In this document: positions 17,074 to 25,675 of the stretch, piece after piece | Position numbering within the stretch: position 1 is the first letter of the stretch | How the letters are laid out: each line of letters opens with the position of its first letter | Assembly (NCBI GenBank): GCA_963811775.1 | Contig: CAWESO010000009.1 | Span: 186,001 to 250,000 of the forward strand | Direction of reading: 5' to 3' | DNA length: 64,000 nt | Origin: Chersky-840 sp963811775 | GTDB taxonomy: Bacteria > Actinomycetota > Acidimicrobiia > Acidimicrobiales > UBA8190 | Notes under the pieces: generated by a model | What the model was told of the DNA's origin: nothing | Database searches by the model: none | The model's input: the letters and a program-made list of their open reading frames with translations, nothing else | Made by a program: the position numbers and the translations under genes

Positions 17074-17751
17074 ATGGCGGGCGCTCCCCCGGTACCCACC
17101 AAGACGACCGATCCCGCCTCTGATTCGCGCCCGGCCCGTGCCGTGCGGCGCGCCGTCAGCGACAAGGAGAAGGAGGGTCGCCGGGCCGAGATTCTCGCCG
17201 CGGCCAAGCGGGTGTTCGCGCGCAAGGGCTACCACGCCACGACGATCGCGGACATCGCCAAGGCGGCGAAGCTCTCGTACGGGTCCATCTACTGGTACTT
17301 CGACTCCAAGGACGCGCTCTTCCACGCGCTGATGGAGGCCGAGGGCCAGGCGCTACGGGACCACGTCACCGACGCCTTGCTCTCGACGCCGACGCGCGGC
17401 GCGCCCGACGCCCCGTTCCGGGCCGCGGTCCGCACCACCTTCGAGTTCTTCGAAGCCGACCGGGCGCTCGTGAAGCTGCTGTTCCGGGACTCCTACGCGC
17501 TCGGGGACCGGTTCGAGAAGCACCTCTTCGGGATCTTCGAGGCGTTCATCACTGATATCCAAGGGATCGTCGAGGACGCGCAGCGCCGAGGCCTGATCGT
17601 CGAGGCGCCGCCGCGCATGGTGGCCTGCTCGGTGGCCGCGCTCGTGGGGCAGATCGCCCACCGCCGCCTCGTCACCGACGACGGCCTGTCAGCCGAGGTG
17701 ACCGCCGACTTCGTGGTGTCGCTACTGCTCAACGGCCTCCTGCCGCGCTGA
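17074..17751 (+). CDS. TetR/AcrR family transcriptional regulator
   Basis: 225 residues. The helix-turn-helix lies at about 28-72: RRAEILAAAKRVFARKGYHATTIADIAKAAKLSYGSIYWYFDSKDALF, a textbook TetR N-terminus. The C-terminal ligand domain is variable (FRAAVRTTFEFFEADRALVKLLFRDSY), of a type found in fatty-acid regulators. It sits between the acyl-CoA dehydrogenase/thioesterase pair and the thiolase and hydratase genes, and has a dyad in its own promoter. It probably represses itself and the neighbouring lipid genes until an acyl-CoA binds. Confidence 0.9.
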   Translation: MAGAPPVPTKTTDPASDSRPARAVRRAVSDKEKEGRRAEILAAAKRVFARKGYHATTIADIAKAAKLSYGSIYWYFDSKDALFHALMEAEGQALRDHVTDALLSTPTRGAPDAPFRAAVRTTFEFFEADRALVKLLFRDSYALGDRFEKHLFGIFEAFITDIQGIVEDAQRRGLIVEAPPRMVACSVAALVGQIAHRRLVTDDGLSAEVTADFVVSLLLNGLLPR

Positions 17752-17759
17752 CCCCGGCG

Positions 17760-19295
17760 GTGGTGCTCGACCAGTCCAGGACGCCGGTGGTGGTCGCCAC
17801 CGCGCAAGCGGTCGAGCGCGACGGCGCCGTGTCGGCGCTCGACCTGGCGACGCGGGCCGCCGACGAGTGCCTCGCCTCGGTGCCGGGACTGCGACCGGGC
17901 GTGCAGCTCGTGTCGGTGGTCAACATCCTCTCCCCGACCTCCGCCGCGCCCGCCGGGGTCGTCGCCCGGCGTCTCGGGCTCGCCCCGGGGCGCACCGAGG
18001 TCACAACCATCGGCGGGAACTCGCCGCAGTGGCTCATCAGTCGCGCCGCCGATGCCATCGCCGCCGGCGATCTCGACAGCACCCTCATCGTCGGTGCCGA
18101 GGCCCAGCACTCCGCCCGGGTCCAGGGCTCGGGGGCCGGGTTCCGCCGGGCGCACGCCGAGGGCGCGGCCGCCGAACGCGCCGGCTCCGACCCGGCTTCG
18201 GCCGCTTCCGATGACGGGGATCGTGACCTCCCCCCCGACACGGTGGTCGGCGACGTGCGCCCCGGGATCGGCGGGGCCGAGGCCGCCATCGGGCTCATGG
18301 CCCCGGTCCACGTCTACGCGCTGTTCGAGAGTGCCATCGCGGCGCGTGCCGGTCGGAGCGCGGCGGAGCAGCGCCGCGCGCTGGGCGAGCTCATGGCGCC
18401 CTTCACGTCGGTGGCCGCCGCGCACCCGTGTGCGTGGTTCGGTGACGTCCGCACCCCGGCGGAGCTCGCCACCGTGACGCCCGACAACCGCCTCGTGGCC
18501 GAGCCGTACCCCAAGCGCATGTGCGCGTTCTTGCACGTGAACCAGGCCGCGGCCGTGCTCGTGACGTCGCTCGCCGCCGCGCGCGCTGCCGGGGTCGCCG
18601 ACCGGGCCGTGTTCTGCTGGTCCGGCGCCGACGCCGCCGATGTCTGGTTCCCGTCGGCGCGCCCCGACCTGGGGTCGTCGCCCGGCCTGCGCGCCGCCGG
18701 GGACGCGGCCATGCACGGCACCGGCATCGGCGTGGACGACATCGAGCGCTTCGACCTGTATTCGTGCTTCCCCTGTGCCGTGGAGATGGCGGCGGCCGCG
18801 CTCTCCGTCGCACCTGACGACGCCCGGGGGCTCACCGTCACCGGCGGCCTCCCGTACTTCGGGGGCCCCGGCAACGACTACGCCCTGCACGGGGTGGCCA
18901 CCATGGTCGACCACCTGCGCGCGCACGGCGGCACCGGGCTCGTGAGCGCCATGGGCTGGTACGCCACCAAGCACGCCGTGGGGATCTACGGCGCGACCCC
19001 CCCGACACGGGGTTGGTGCCGGGGCGAGACCGCCGATGCGCAACGGCGCATCGACGACAGCGCCGTCCCGGTGGCCGACGAGGCGCACGGCCCCGCCGTC
19101 GTCGTGGCCGCGACCGCGGTGGCGGGCCCCGACGGCGAGGTGTCGTCGGCCCCGGTGATCGCCCGCCTCGCCGACGGGCGCCAGATCGCCGCGGCCGCGG
19201 CGCCGGGTGAGCTCGGGGGGGTGGCCGGGCGCGACCTGGTGGGCGAGCGCATCGAGGTGTCGGGCTCGCCGCCGCAGTACCGATTGGCCGACTGA
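17760..19295 (+). CDS. Thiolase-like acetyl-CoA acetyltransferase family protein
   Basis: 511 residues, GTG start 8 nt after the TetR stop. It has the two-fold thiolase layout (LIVGAEAQHSARV, YPKRMCAFLHVNQAAAVLVTS, DLYSCFPCAVEMAA, GGLPYFGGPGNDYALHGVATMV). Where a classical thiolase has its nucleophilic Cys, at about residue 85, the sequence reads TTIGGNSPQWL with no Cys. The His of the second half is kept. It belongs to the branch annotated as acetyl-CoA acetyltransferase in actinobacteria, whose true reaction is poorly known. The C-terminus is an OB-like extension. Whether it cleaves ketoacyl-CoA is doubtful. Confidence 0.82.
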   Translation: MVLDQSRTPVVVATAQAVERDGAVSALDLATRAADECLASVPGLRPGVQLVSVVNILSPTSAAPAGVVARRLGLAPGRTEVTTIGGNSPQWLISRAADAIAAGDLDSTLIVGAEAQHSARVQGSGAGFRRAHAEGAAAERAGSDPASAASDDGDRDLPPDTVVGDVRPGIGGAEAAIGLMAPVHVYALFESAIAARAGRSAAEQRRALGELMAPFTSVAAAHPCAWFGDVRTPAELATVTPDNRLVAEPYPKRMCAFLHVNQAAAVLVTSLAAARAAGVADRAVFCWSGADAADVWFPSARPDLGSSPGLRAAGDAAMHGTGIGVDDIERFDLYSCFPCAVEMAAAALSVAPDDARGLTVTGGLPYFGGPGNDYALHGVATMVDHLRAHGGTGLVSAMGWYATKHAVGIYGATPPTRGWCRGETADAQRRIDDSAVPVADEAHGPAVVVAATAVAGPDGEVSSAPVIARLADGRQIAAAAAPGELGGVAGRDLVGERIEVSGSPPQYRLAD

Positions 19296-19402
19296 GGGCG
19301 ATCGGCGCACTGAGGGCGATCGGCCGACCGGGCCGTTGCCACCGGGTGGCGGGGCCGGGCCGGGCCGGGACAGACTCCACGGACCGAGGACAAGGAGCAC
19401 AG

Positions 19403-20173
19403 ATGGCCGCCGTCGAACGCGAACGCCGAGGAAACGTCGAGATCCTCACGATCAACCGGCCCGAGGCGCGCAACGCCGTCAACGGCGACGTGAGCTCGGG
19501 CATCGCCAACGCGCTCGACGAGCTCGCCACCGACGACGGGTGCGCGGTCGTCGTCCTGACCGGAGCGGGCGACAAGGCCTTCTCGGCCGGGATGGACCTC
19601 AAGGCCTTCGCCACCGGTGAGGGGGCGGGGATCATGGGTGCGCCCGGAGGCTTCGCCGGCATCGTGCGACGGGACTTCCCCAAGCCGATCATCGCCGCGG
19701 TGAACGGCGCCGCGCTCGCCGGCGGCTGCGAGATCATGCTGTCGTGCGACCTCGTGGTCGCCGCCGACCACGCCACCTTCGGCATCCCCGAGGCCAAGCG
19801 GGGGCTGGTGGCCGGGGCCGGTGGGCTCATCCGCCTCCCCAAGCGGCTGCCCATCGCCATCGCCCTGGAGCTCGCGCTCACGGGGGAGTCGATCGACGCC
19901 GCCCGGGCGTTGCAGCTGGGGCTCGTGAACCGCGTCGTGCCCGCGGCGCGGCTCATGGAGGAGTCACTGGCGCTGGCACAGACGATCGCCGACAACGCAC
20001 CCCTGGCGGTGCGGTGGTCCAAGTACGTCATGGTGCACGCCGCCGGCGTGTCCGAGGAGGAGGGCTGGGCGTTCAACGACGAGGCCGTCGGAGCCGTGTT
20101 CACCTCCGCCGACGCCATGGAGGGCCCGGTGGCCTTCGCCGAGAAGCGCAAGCCGAATTGGCAGGGGAAGTAG
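19403..20173 (+). CDS. Enoyl-CoA hydratase/isomerase family protein
   Basis: 256 residues; AAGGAG lies just before the ATG. Crotonase motifs are INRPEARNAVNGDV, GDKAFSAGMDLKAFA (first oxyanion and CoA contact), and AAVNGAALAGGCEIMLSCDLVVAA (second oxyanion). At the glutamate positions of true hydratases it has FGIPEAKRGLVAGAGG, keeping one Glu. It would hydrate or isomerise a 2-enoyl-CoA, the step after the acyl-CoA dehydrogenase encoded at 15 kb. The length is typical of the family. Confidence 0.92.
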   Translation: MAAVERERRGNVEILTINRPEARNAVNGDVSSGIANALDELATDDGCAVVVLTGAGDKAFSAGMDLKAFATGEGAGIMGAPGGFAGIVRRDFPKPIIAAVNGAALAGGCEIMLSCDLVVAADHATFGIPEAKRGLVAGAGGLIRLPKRLPIAIALELALTGESIDAARALQLGLVNRVVPAARLMEESLALAQTIADNAPLAVRWSKYVMVHAAGVSEEEGWAFNDEAVGAVFTSADAMEGPVAFAEKRKPNWQGK

Positions 20174-20211
20174 CGGGCCCCGCACCGGCCGACAGGGCGA
20201 TCTGAGGATTC

Positions 20212-20622
20212 GTGGGCGGCGGGCTGTCCTCCGCGCTGGACGGGATCCGGCTGTCGATCCACGTCCTGGCGGCCACGGTGTGGGTCGGAGGCCAATTCAC
20301 CCTGGCGGGTCTCGTGCCCACCGCCCGCCGACTGGGTGACGGGGCGCCCAAAGCCCTGGCCCGGGCCTTCGGCCGCATGCAGTGGCCGGCCTACGCCGTC
20401 CTCGTCATCACCGGGCTGTGGAACGTCTCCGCCGTCCACGCCGGCCAACCCCGCTCCTGGGTGGTCGTGCTCGTGGTCAAGATCGGCGTGGTGGCGCTGG
20501 CCGGGCTGTCGGCCTTCCTCCACACGAGATCGACCACCCCGCGCGGTCTGGCCGTGTGGGGTGCACTGACCTCGCTGTCGTCGGTGGCGGCCCTGGTCAT
20601 GGGGGTTTTCCTGGCCGGGTGA
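20212..20622 (+). CDS. Four-helix membrane protein, CopD-like
   Basis: 136 residues from a GTG with GAGG upstream. It has four hydrophobic helices, the first with RLSIHVLAATVWVGGQF; the His and following WVGG resemble the CopD and copper-resistance membrane domain. Others contain YAVLVITGLWNVS and VVVLVVKIGVVALAG. It may bind heme or a metal, or be a small cytochrome-like protein. It is located between enoyl-CoA hydratase and TatA, with no clear operon partner. The family match is tentative. Confidence 0.65.
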   Translation: MGGGLSSALDGIRLSIHVLAATVWVGGQFTLAGLVPTARRLGDGAPKALARAFGRMQWPAYAVLVITGLWNVSAVHAGQPRSWVVVLVVKIGVVALAGLSAFLHTRSTTPRGLAVWGALTSLSSVAALVMGVFLAG

Positions 20623-20680
20623 GCCCGGCCCGGCCCGCGCCGGCGCCGGGCGGCGCTGTCCTCGCCCACGGCCGGGGGTC

Positions 20681-20686
20681 TAATCT
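20681..20686 (+). promoter_or_regulatory. Putative -10 box (TAATCT) before tatA
   Basis: TAATCT stands 44 nt before the tatA ATG, in the only A/T-richer stretch of the intergenic region. No good -35 hexamer is present at the usual distance. Confidence 0.3.
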
Positions 20687-20730
20687 TGTGGTGACGACTC
20701 CGCTCGGTGAGTGGCGGTCAAGGAAACGAG

Positions 20731-20979
20731 ATGCCCATGGTCGGAGTACTCGAAAGCGAGTGGGGGATCATCATCATCCTGGTGGTGGTGGTGCTCGTCT
20801 TCGGCAGCAGCCAGCTCCCGAAGCTGGCCAAGTCATTGGGATCCGCCCAGTCGGAGTTCAAGAAGGGCCTCGCCGAAGGCAAGAAGAGCGACGACACCGC
20901 GACCGGGACAGACGCTCCGGCCTCGGGCGACACCAACGCCGCCAAGGACAGCGACAAGCCGTCCGCCGCCTCGGGGTAG
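20731..20979 (+). CDS. tatA: Sec-independent protein translocase subunit TatA
   Basis: 82 residues. A short N-terminus is followed by one membrane helix (WGIIIILVVVVLVFGSSQLPKLAKSLGSA), including the FGxxxLPxLA hinge and the amphipathic helix with FKKGLAEGK, then an acidic, Ala/Asp-rich tail. This is the TatA layout: it oligomerises to let folded twin-arginine substrates cross the membrane with TatB and TatC, which are not in this window. AAGGA lies 7 nt before the ATG. The TAG stop is followed in the same frame by another open frame. Confidence 0.93.
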   Translation: MPMVGVLESEWGIIIILVVVVLVFGSSQLPKLAKSLGSAQSEFKKGLAEGKKSDDTATGTDAPASGDTNAAKDSDKPSAASG

Positions 20980-21672
20980 CGCTCCATCACCGCCGGCCTG
21001 CCCGGCCCTGACCCCGGTCGACGGCGCGCGCCCCACCTGCGGCCGATTCCCTTCCTCGCGCACCAGCTGCTCGAGTATCTCGTCGCTGCCGCGCTGGCCG
21101 GGCTGTCCATCCACGTCCGCCACAGCGCCCTCCTCCTCGTCGCTGCCGGTGCCTTCGCCCTCCTGGCCGTCACGTCGCGCGGGCCGCTCGGCCTGGCCCG
21201 GATCTCCGGGCCGAGACTGCACGCCACGCTCGACGTGGTGGTGGCCCTCGCCGTCGCCGCGGCTCCCCTCGTCCCGGCGCTGCGGCCCGACATCACCGGC
21301 ATCGCGGTGGTGGAGGTGACCGCGGCGGCGTGGCTGCGCCTGGCGACGCTCACCCGATACCAGCGCCCCGTCGCCGGCGCCGGCGCCGGCAACGGCGCCT
21401 TGTCGCCGGCGCCCGTCACATCGGCGCCGGCAACGGCCGTGCCCGTTCCTCCCCGTGGCGCGGTGGTCGTCCGAGGTCTGGGCCTGCTGGCCGGCCGCTC
21501 GGCGCGCCGCATCCCCGAGGCCGAGGCGAAGCTGCACAGCGGAGCCCGCCAGGCGGGTCGCCACGCGGCGCGCGTGCAGCGCGCCTGGAGCTCCCCGGCC
21601 GACGCGCCCGTCGCGCCGAGCGGGCCGCAGGGTGGAGCGCCGGGCCCCGACGGAGAGGCATCGGCAACCTAG
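20980..21672 (+). CDS. Small integral membrane protein, start codon unclear
   Basis: The frame is open from directly after the tatA TAG to 21672, and tatA is in the same frame. Two to three hydrophobic segments are visible (LLEYLVAAALAGLSI, LLLVAAGAFALLAVT, DVVVALAVAAAPLVPAL), then a soluble Ala/Arg-rich tail with RKLHSGARQ-like basic helices. No ATG, GTG or TTG occurs before the GTG at 21235, which would delete the first two helices. Candidate starts are CTG 20998, CTG 21037 or ATT 21046, or read-through of the tatA stop. I do not recognise the family. The coordinates give the whole open stretch. Confidence 0.55.
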   Translation, partial: RSITAGLPGPDPGRRRAPHLRPIPFLAHQLLEYLVAAALAGLSIHVRHSALLLVAAGAFALLAVTSRGPLGLARISGPRLHATLDVVVALAVAAAPLVPALRPDITGIAVVEVTAAAWLRLATLTRYQRPVAGAGAGNGALSPAPVTSAPATAVPVPPRGAVVVRGLGLLAGRSARRIPEAEAKLHSGARQAGRHAARVQRAWSSPADAPVAPSGPQGGAPGPDGEASAT

Positions 21673-21711
21673 GCTCTCGCCGGCGGCGGACACTGAGACG
21701 GGGGTGCACCG

Positions 21712-23007
21712 GTGGCAGACGACGTTCTCGAGCTGGCCGACAAGCTCTGGCGCGGCGACATCGACATCGCCGAGATCCACCCCGTGGGCGGGTACATGGG
21801 TGGGGTGGCCGAGGTCGCCACGGGCGTCGCCTTCGTGCCCAGCTTCGCCAACGTCTCCGCCTTCTCCACCGGCGACGGGCTCGTCCTGGTCGACACGGGC
21901 TCGACCTTCGTTGCCGGTGCCGTGCACGAGGCCTTGCGGGGCTGGTCGGACCGACGCCTCAACACCGCCGTCTACTCCCACGGGCACATCGACCACGTCT
22001 TCGGCGTGGGCGTGTGGGAGGAGGAGTCGGCCGCCGAGGGCTGGCCCGCCCCCGTCGTGGTGGCCCATGACGCCGTGCCGGCGCGCTTCGACCGTTACAT
22101 CGTCACCGCTGGGTACAACGAGGTCATCAACCAGCGGCAGTTCCAGGTCCCGGGGTTCCGATGGCCCACCGAGTACCGCTACCCCGACCGTACCTACGCC
22201 CAGCGCCTCGAGCTCGAGGTGGGTGGCGTCGGCCTGGATCTCCACCATGCCCGGGGCGAGACCGACGACCACACCTGGACGTGGGTGGCCGGGCCCCGGG
22301 TGCTGTGCTGCGGCGACCTCTTCATCTGGGCGTCGCCGAACGCCGGCAACCCCCAGAAGGTGCAGCGCTACCCCCGGGAGTGGTCCGTGGCGCTGCGCGA
22401 GATGGTCTCGCTCGAGCCCGAGGTCCTGCTGCCGGGCCACGGCTTCCCCGTCGTGGGGGCCGACCGCGTCCGCCAGGCCCTGACCGACACCGCGGACCTT
22501 CTCGACTCCCTGGTCGACCAGACCATCGACCTGATGAACGCCGGGGCCCGCCTCGACGAGGTCCTGCACACCGTGGCCGCCCCCGCCCACCTCCTCGACC
22601 GCCCCTATCTGCGTCCTGTCTACGACGAGCCCGAGTTCGTGGTGCGCAACGTGTGGCGCCTGTACGGCGGGTGGTGGGACGGGAACCCGTCGTCGTTGAA
22701 GCCGGCCCCCGAAGCCGTCCTGGCCGGCGAGTTGGCGGCGCTGGCCGGCGGGGCCGGGGTGCTGGCCGAGCGGGCCCTGGCGCTGATCGGGTCACCGCCC
22801 GAGGGCTCGGACCCGGCGGTCTCGGGGAGGCTGGCGGGCCACCTGGCCGAGCTGGCGGCGCTGGCCGCGCCGACGGACCCCGCCATCCACCGGGCGCGCG
22901 CTCAGGTGTTCGCCCGGCTGTCGGAGACGGCCACCTCGACCATGGCCAAAGGGGTGTTCAGCTGGACCGCCCGGGACTCCGAAGGACGGTCCGGAACCCC
23001 CCGCTGA
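21712..23007 (+). CDS. Alkylsulfatase-like metallo-beta-lactamase-fold hydrolase
   Basis: 431 residues, GTG start. The MBL metal site is AVYSHGHIDHVFG at about residue 95, with further ligands in HHARGETDDH and CCGDLFIW and a C-terminal GHGFPV. After the hydrolase domain comes a dimerisation block (RNVWRLYGGWWDGNPSSLKPAP), the signature of linear alkylsulfatases such as SdsA. It has no signal peptide, so it is probably cytoplasmic. It may cleave alkyl sulfates or another ester. It is followed, 53 nt later, by the oxidase operon, with no functional link apparent. Confidence 0.85.
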   Translation: MADDVLELADKLWRGDIDIAEIHPVGGYMGGVAEVATGVAFVPSFANVSAFSTGDGLVLVDTGSTFVAGAVHEALRGWSDRRLNTAVYSHGHIDHVFGVGVWEEESAAEGWPAPVVVAHDAVPARFDRYIVTAGYNEVINQRQFQVPGFRWPTEYRYPDRTYAQRLELEVGGVGLDLHHARGETDDHTWTWVAGPRVLCCGDLFIWASPNAGNPQKVQRYPREWSVALREMVSLEPEVLLPGHGFPVVGADRVRQALTDTADLLDSLVDQTIDLMNAGARLDEVLHTVAAPAHLLDRPYLRPVYDEPEFVVRNVWRLYGGWWDGNPSSLKPAPEAVLAGELAALAGGAGVLAERALALIGSPPEGSDPAVSGRLAGHLAELAALAAPTDPAIHRARAQVFARLSETATSTMAKGVFSWTARDSEGRSGTPR

Positions 23008-23047
23008 GGCACCGCGCTCCAACTACTACTCGCGGATCACGGTTCGC

Positions 23048-23053
23048 TAGTGT
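23048..23053 (+). promoter_or_regulatory. Putative -10 box (TAGTGT) of the ctaC operon
   Basis: TAGTGT ends 7 nt before the ctaC GTG (23061). There is no Shine-Dalgarno, so transcription would begin at or next to the start codon. The same arrangement is seen at hemE and other genes here. Confidence 0.4.
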
Positions 23054-23060
23054 CGTCGCC

Positions 23061-23930
23061 GTGAGCCCCCGCGCCGCCGAATCGAGCAGCACGGACGCGT
23101 CCCGGTGGCGTCGCCGGGCCCTCGGGGCGGTCGCCGCGACGGCGCTGCCCGTGGTCCTCGGAGGGTGCCAGCTCCCTGCATTCGGCGCGTATCGAGGGTC
23201 GACCAAACAGGGCCACGACGAGTTCCTCCTCTGGGTGGGGACCACCATCGCGGCGATCGTGGTGGGCGTCATCGTGGCCACGCTGATCGTCTGGTCGGTG
23301 GTGCGCTACCGCAAACGCTCCGACGAGATGCCCCGCCAGTTCCAGTACCACGTGCCGCTCGAGATCACCTACATCGTGATCCCCCTCATCATGGTCCTCA
23401 TCCTGTTCGGGTTCACCGTCTTCGCCGAGAACAACGTCGACGCCGTGACCCCCTCGCCCGCGGTGAAGATCCACGTCACCGCCTTCCAGTGGGGGTGGCG
23501 CTACCAGTACCCCGGCCAGGTGGAGATCACCGGGGTGACCACCGAGGACCCCGACCCCGTCGGCCTCGACGGTGGGCAGTGCGCCCCGGCCGTGGACTGC
23601 CTGGGCCCGGGCCTGGTCGTGCCCGCCGGCCAGACGACCCGCATCACGCTCAACTCCCAGGACGTCATCCACGGCTTCTACGTGCCCCAGTTCAACTTCA
23701 GCCGGTACGCCCAGCCCGGGGTGACCAATGTCTTCGACCTCACCCCTGAGCACGAGGGCATCTACCGGGCCCAGTGCACCCAGCTGTGCGGCCTGTACCA
23801 CTCGCTCATGTTCTTCCACGTCGTGGCGCTGCCGCCCAGTCAATTCCGGGCATGGCTGAACTCGCAGCAGAGCCTGGCCCGCGCCGCGGCGGCGTCGTCG
23901 TCCAACTCGACCACGAAGGCGGCAGCATGA
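23061..23930 (+). CDS. ctaC: Cytochrome c oxidase subunit II
   Basis: 289 residues from a GTG. The signal peptide ends in a lipobox (VVLGGC), so the mature protein is probably lipidated. Two membrane helices follow (WVGTTIAAIVVGVIVATLIVWSVV; ITYIVIPLIMVLILFGFTVF), then the cupredoxin domain. The CuA site is complete: His in DVIHGFYVP and the cluster CTQLCGLYHSLM. Gln replaces the Glu usually found between the two Cys. It receives electrons from the bc1 complex or cytochrome c at the outer face. The ATGA overlap couples it to ctaD. Confidence 0.95.
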   Translation: MSPRAAESSSTDASRWRRRALGAVAATALPVVLGGCQLPAFGAYRGSTKQGHDEFLLWVGTTIAAIVVGVIVATLIVWSVVRYRKRSDEMPRQFQYHVPLEITYIVIPLIMVLILFGFTVFAENNVDAVTPSPAVKIHVTAFQWGWRYQYPGQVEITGVTTEDPDPVGLDGGQCAPAVDCLGPGLVVPAGQTTRITLNSQDVIHGFYVPQFNFSRYAQPGVTNVFDLTPEHEGIYRAQCTQLCGLYHSLMFFHVVALPPSQFRAWLNSQQSLARAAAASSSNSTTKAAA

Positions 23931-25666
23931 CCGTTCTCGCCGAGCGCCCGGTCGCCCACGAGCACGAGCACGAGCACCACGAAGGGCCCACCGGCCTGCT
24001 CAAGTGGCTCACCAGCACCGACCACAAGCTGATCGGCATGAACTACATGGTGACGTCGCTCATCATGTTCTTCCTGGCCGGGATCATGGCCCTCTTGCTG
24101 CGCACCCAGCTGGCCAGCCCCGACAGCTCCTTCCTCAGCTTCCAGCAGTACAACGCGCTCTTCACCATGCACGGCAGCCTGATGCTGTACCTGTTCGCCG
24201 GCCCCTTCGCCTTCGGCGGCCTGGCCAACTTCATCCTCCCCCTGCAGGTGGGGGCGCCGGACATGGCGTTCCCGCGGCTCAACGCCCTCTCGTACTGGCT
24301 GTACCTGGGCGGCTCGATCACGATGATGCTCGGGTTCCTGGTGGCCGGGGGGGCCGCCGCCTACGGGTGGGTGGCCTACGCACCCCTGTCGACGGTGCAG
24401 TTCTCCCCGGGCTCGGCACCCGACCTATGGATCCTCGGGGTCGCCCTCACCGGTTTCTCGGCCATCTTCACGGCCGTGAACCTCGTGACGACCACGTTCT
24501 ACCTGCGGGCGCCGGGCATGACGATGTTCCGGCTCCCCATCTTCACGTGGAACATGCTCGTCACCGCCATCCTGATCCTCATCGCCTTCCCCATCCTCAC
24601 CGCGGCGATGGTGCTGCTGTTCGCCGACCGCCACTTCGGGACGCACATCTACTCGACCGCAGGGGGCGGTTCACCGATCCTCTACCAGAACCTCTTCTGG
24701 TTCTTCGGCCATCCCGAGGTCTACATCCTGGCCTTGCCCTACTTCGGCATCGTGAGCGACGTGATCCCCGTGTTCTCCAAGAAGCCGCTGTTCGGCTACA
24801 AGGGCATGGTCTTCGCCACCATGGCCATCGCCGCGCTGTCCACCGGGGTGTGGGCGCACCACATGTTCACGACTGGCGTCGTGCTCCTCCCCTTCTTCTC
24901 GCTCCTGTCGCTGCTCATCGCCGTGCCGACGGGGATCAAGTTCTTCAACTGGATCGGCACCATGTGGCGCGGGCAGCTGCACTTCACCACGCCCATGCTG
25001 TTCTGCATCGGGTTCCTGTTCGCCTTCCTGATGGGCGGGCTGACCGGCGTCATGCTGGCGTCGCCTCCCATCGACTTCGCCACCCACGACACCTACTTCG
25101 TGGTGGCGCATTTCCACCAGGTGCTCTTCGGGACCGCCGTCTACGCCGGCTTCGCCGGTCTCTACTACTGGTATCCCAAGTTCTTCGGCCGGATGTACCG
25201 CGAGGACTTGGGCAAGTGGCACTTCTGGCTGCTCACGATCGGCTTCTGGGTGACCTTCATCCCCCAGTACGTCCTGGGCCTGTGGGGCATGCCTCGTCGG
25301 GTGGCGTCGTACCCGGCCAATCTCGGATGGCAGGCGCTCAACGTGGTGTCGACCATCGGCGCCTACGTCATCGGCATCTCCTTCGTCTTCCTTCTCGTCA
25401 ACCTGTGGGTGTCATGGCGCAAGCCCGTCCCGGCCGGGGACAATCCGTGGGACGCCCACACGCTCGAGTGGTTCGCCACCTCCCCGCCGGTCCACCACAA
25501 CTTCGAGAAGCTGCCCCCGATCCGGTCCGAACGACCGGTGTGGGATTATCACCACCCCGACGCGCTGACCATCACCCATGGCGGCAACGGCACCAGCAAC
25601 GGCCACGGGCACCTCGACGGGGCCGGGGCCGGCGTGGGCGCCGACAGCGCCAAGAAGAAGACGTAG
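23927..25666 (+). CDS. ctaD: Cytochrome c oxidase subunit I (aa3)
   Basis: 579 residues with twelve membrane helices. It starts with a His-rich N-terminus (AHEHEHEHHEG), then STDHKLIGMNYM. Heme and copper ligands are seen: His in LFTMHGSLMLYLF (heme a), FFGHPEVYIL (CuB His and the cross-linked Tyr), HHMF (CuB) and VVAHFHQVLFG (heme a3 and a). This is the catalytic subunit reducing O2 to water and pumping protons. The poly-HE N-terminus is unusual and might bind metal. The next gene, ctaF, begins 9 nt later. Confidence 0.97.
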   Translation: MTVLAERPVAHEHEHEHHEGPTGLLKWLTSTDHKLIGMNYMVTSLIMFFLAGIMALLLRTQLASPDSSFLSFQQYNALFTMHGSLMLYLFAGPFAFGGLANFILPLQVGAPDMAFPRLNALSYWLYLGGSITMMLGFLVAGGAAAYGWVAYAPLSTVQFSPGSAPDLWILGVALTGFSAIFTAVNLVTTTFYLRAPGMTMFRLPIFTWNMLVTAILILIAFPILTAAMVLLFADRHFGTHIYSTAGGGSPILYQNLFWFFGHPEVYILALPYFGIVSDVIPVFSKKPLFGYKGMVFATMAIAALSTGVWAHHMFTTGVVLLPFFSLLSLLIAVPTGIKFFNWIGTMWRGQLHFTTPMLFCIGFLFAFLMGGLTGVMLASPPIDFATHDTYFVVAHFHQVLFGTAVYAGFAGLYYWYPKFFGRMYREDLGKWHFWLLTIGFWVTFIPQYVLGLWGMPRRVASYPANLGWQALNVVSTIGAYVIGISFVFLLVNLWVSWRKPVPAGDNPWDAHTLEWFATSPPVHHNFEKLPPIRSERPVWDYHHPDALTITHGGNGTSNGHGHLDGAGAGVGADSAKKKT

Positions 25667-25675
25667 GGAGCCCGC

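Noticed and set aside
22161..23060. Extension of cytochrome oxidase subunit II far upstream in the same frame
   Set aside because: The upstream part is a shadow of the alkylsulfatase-like gene; the signal peptide begins at 23061.
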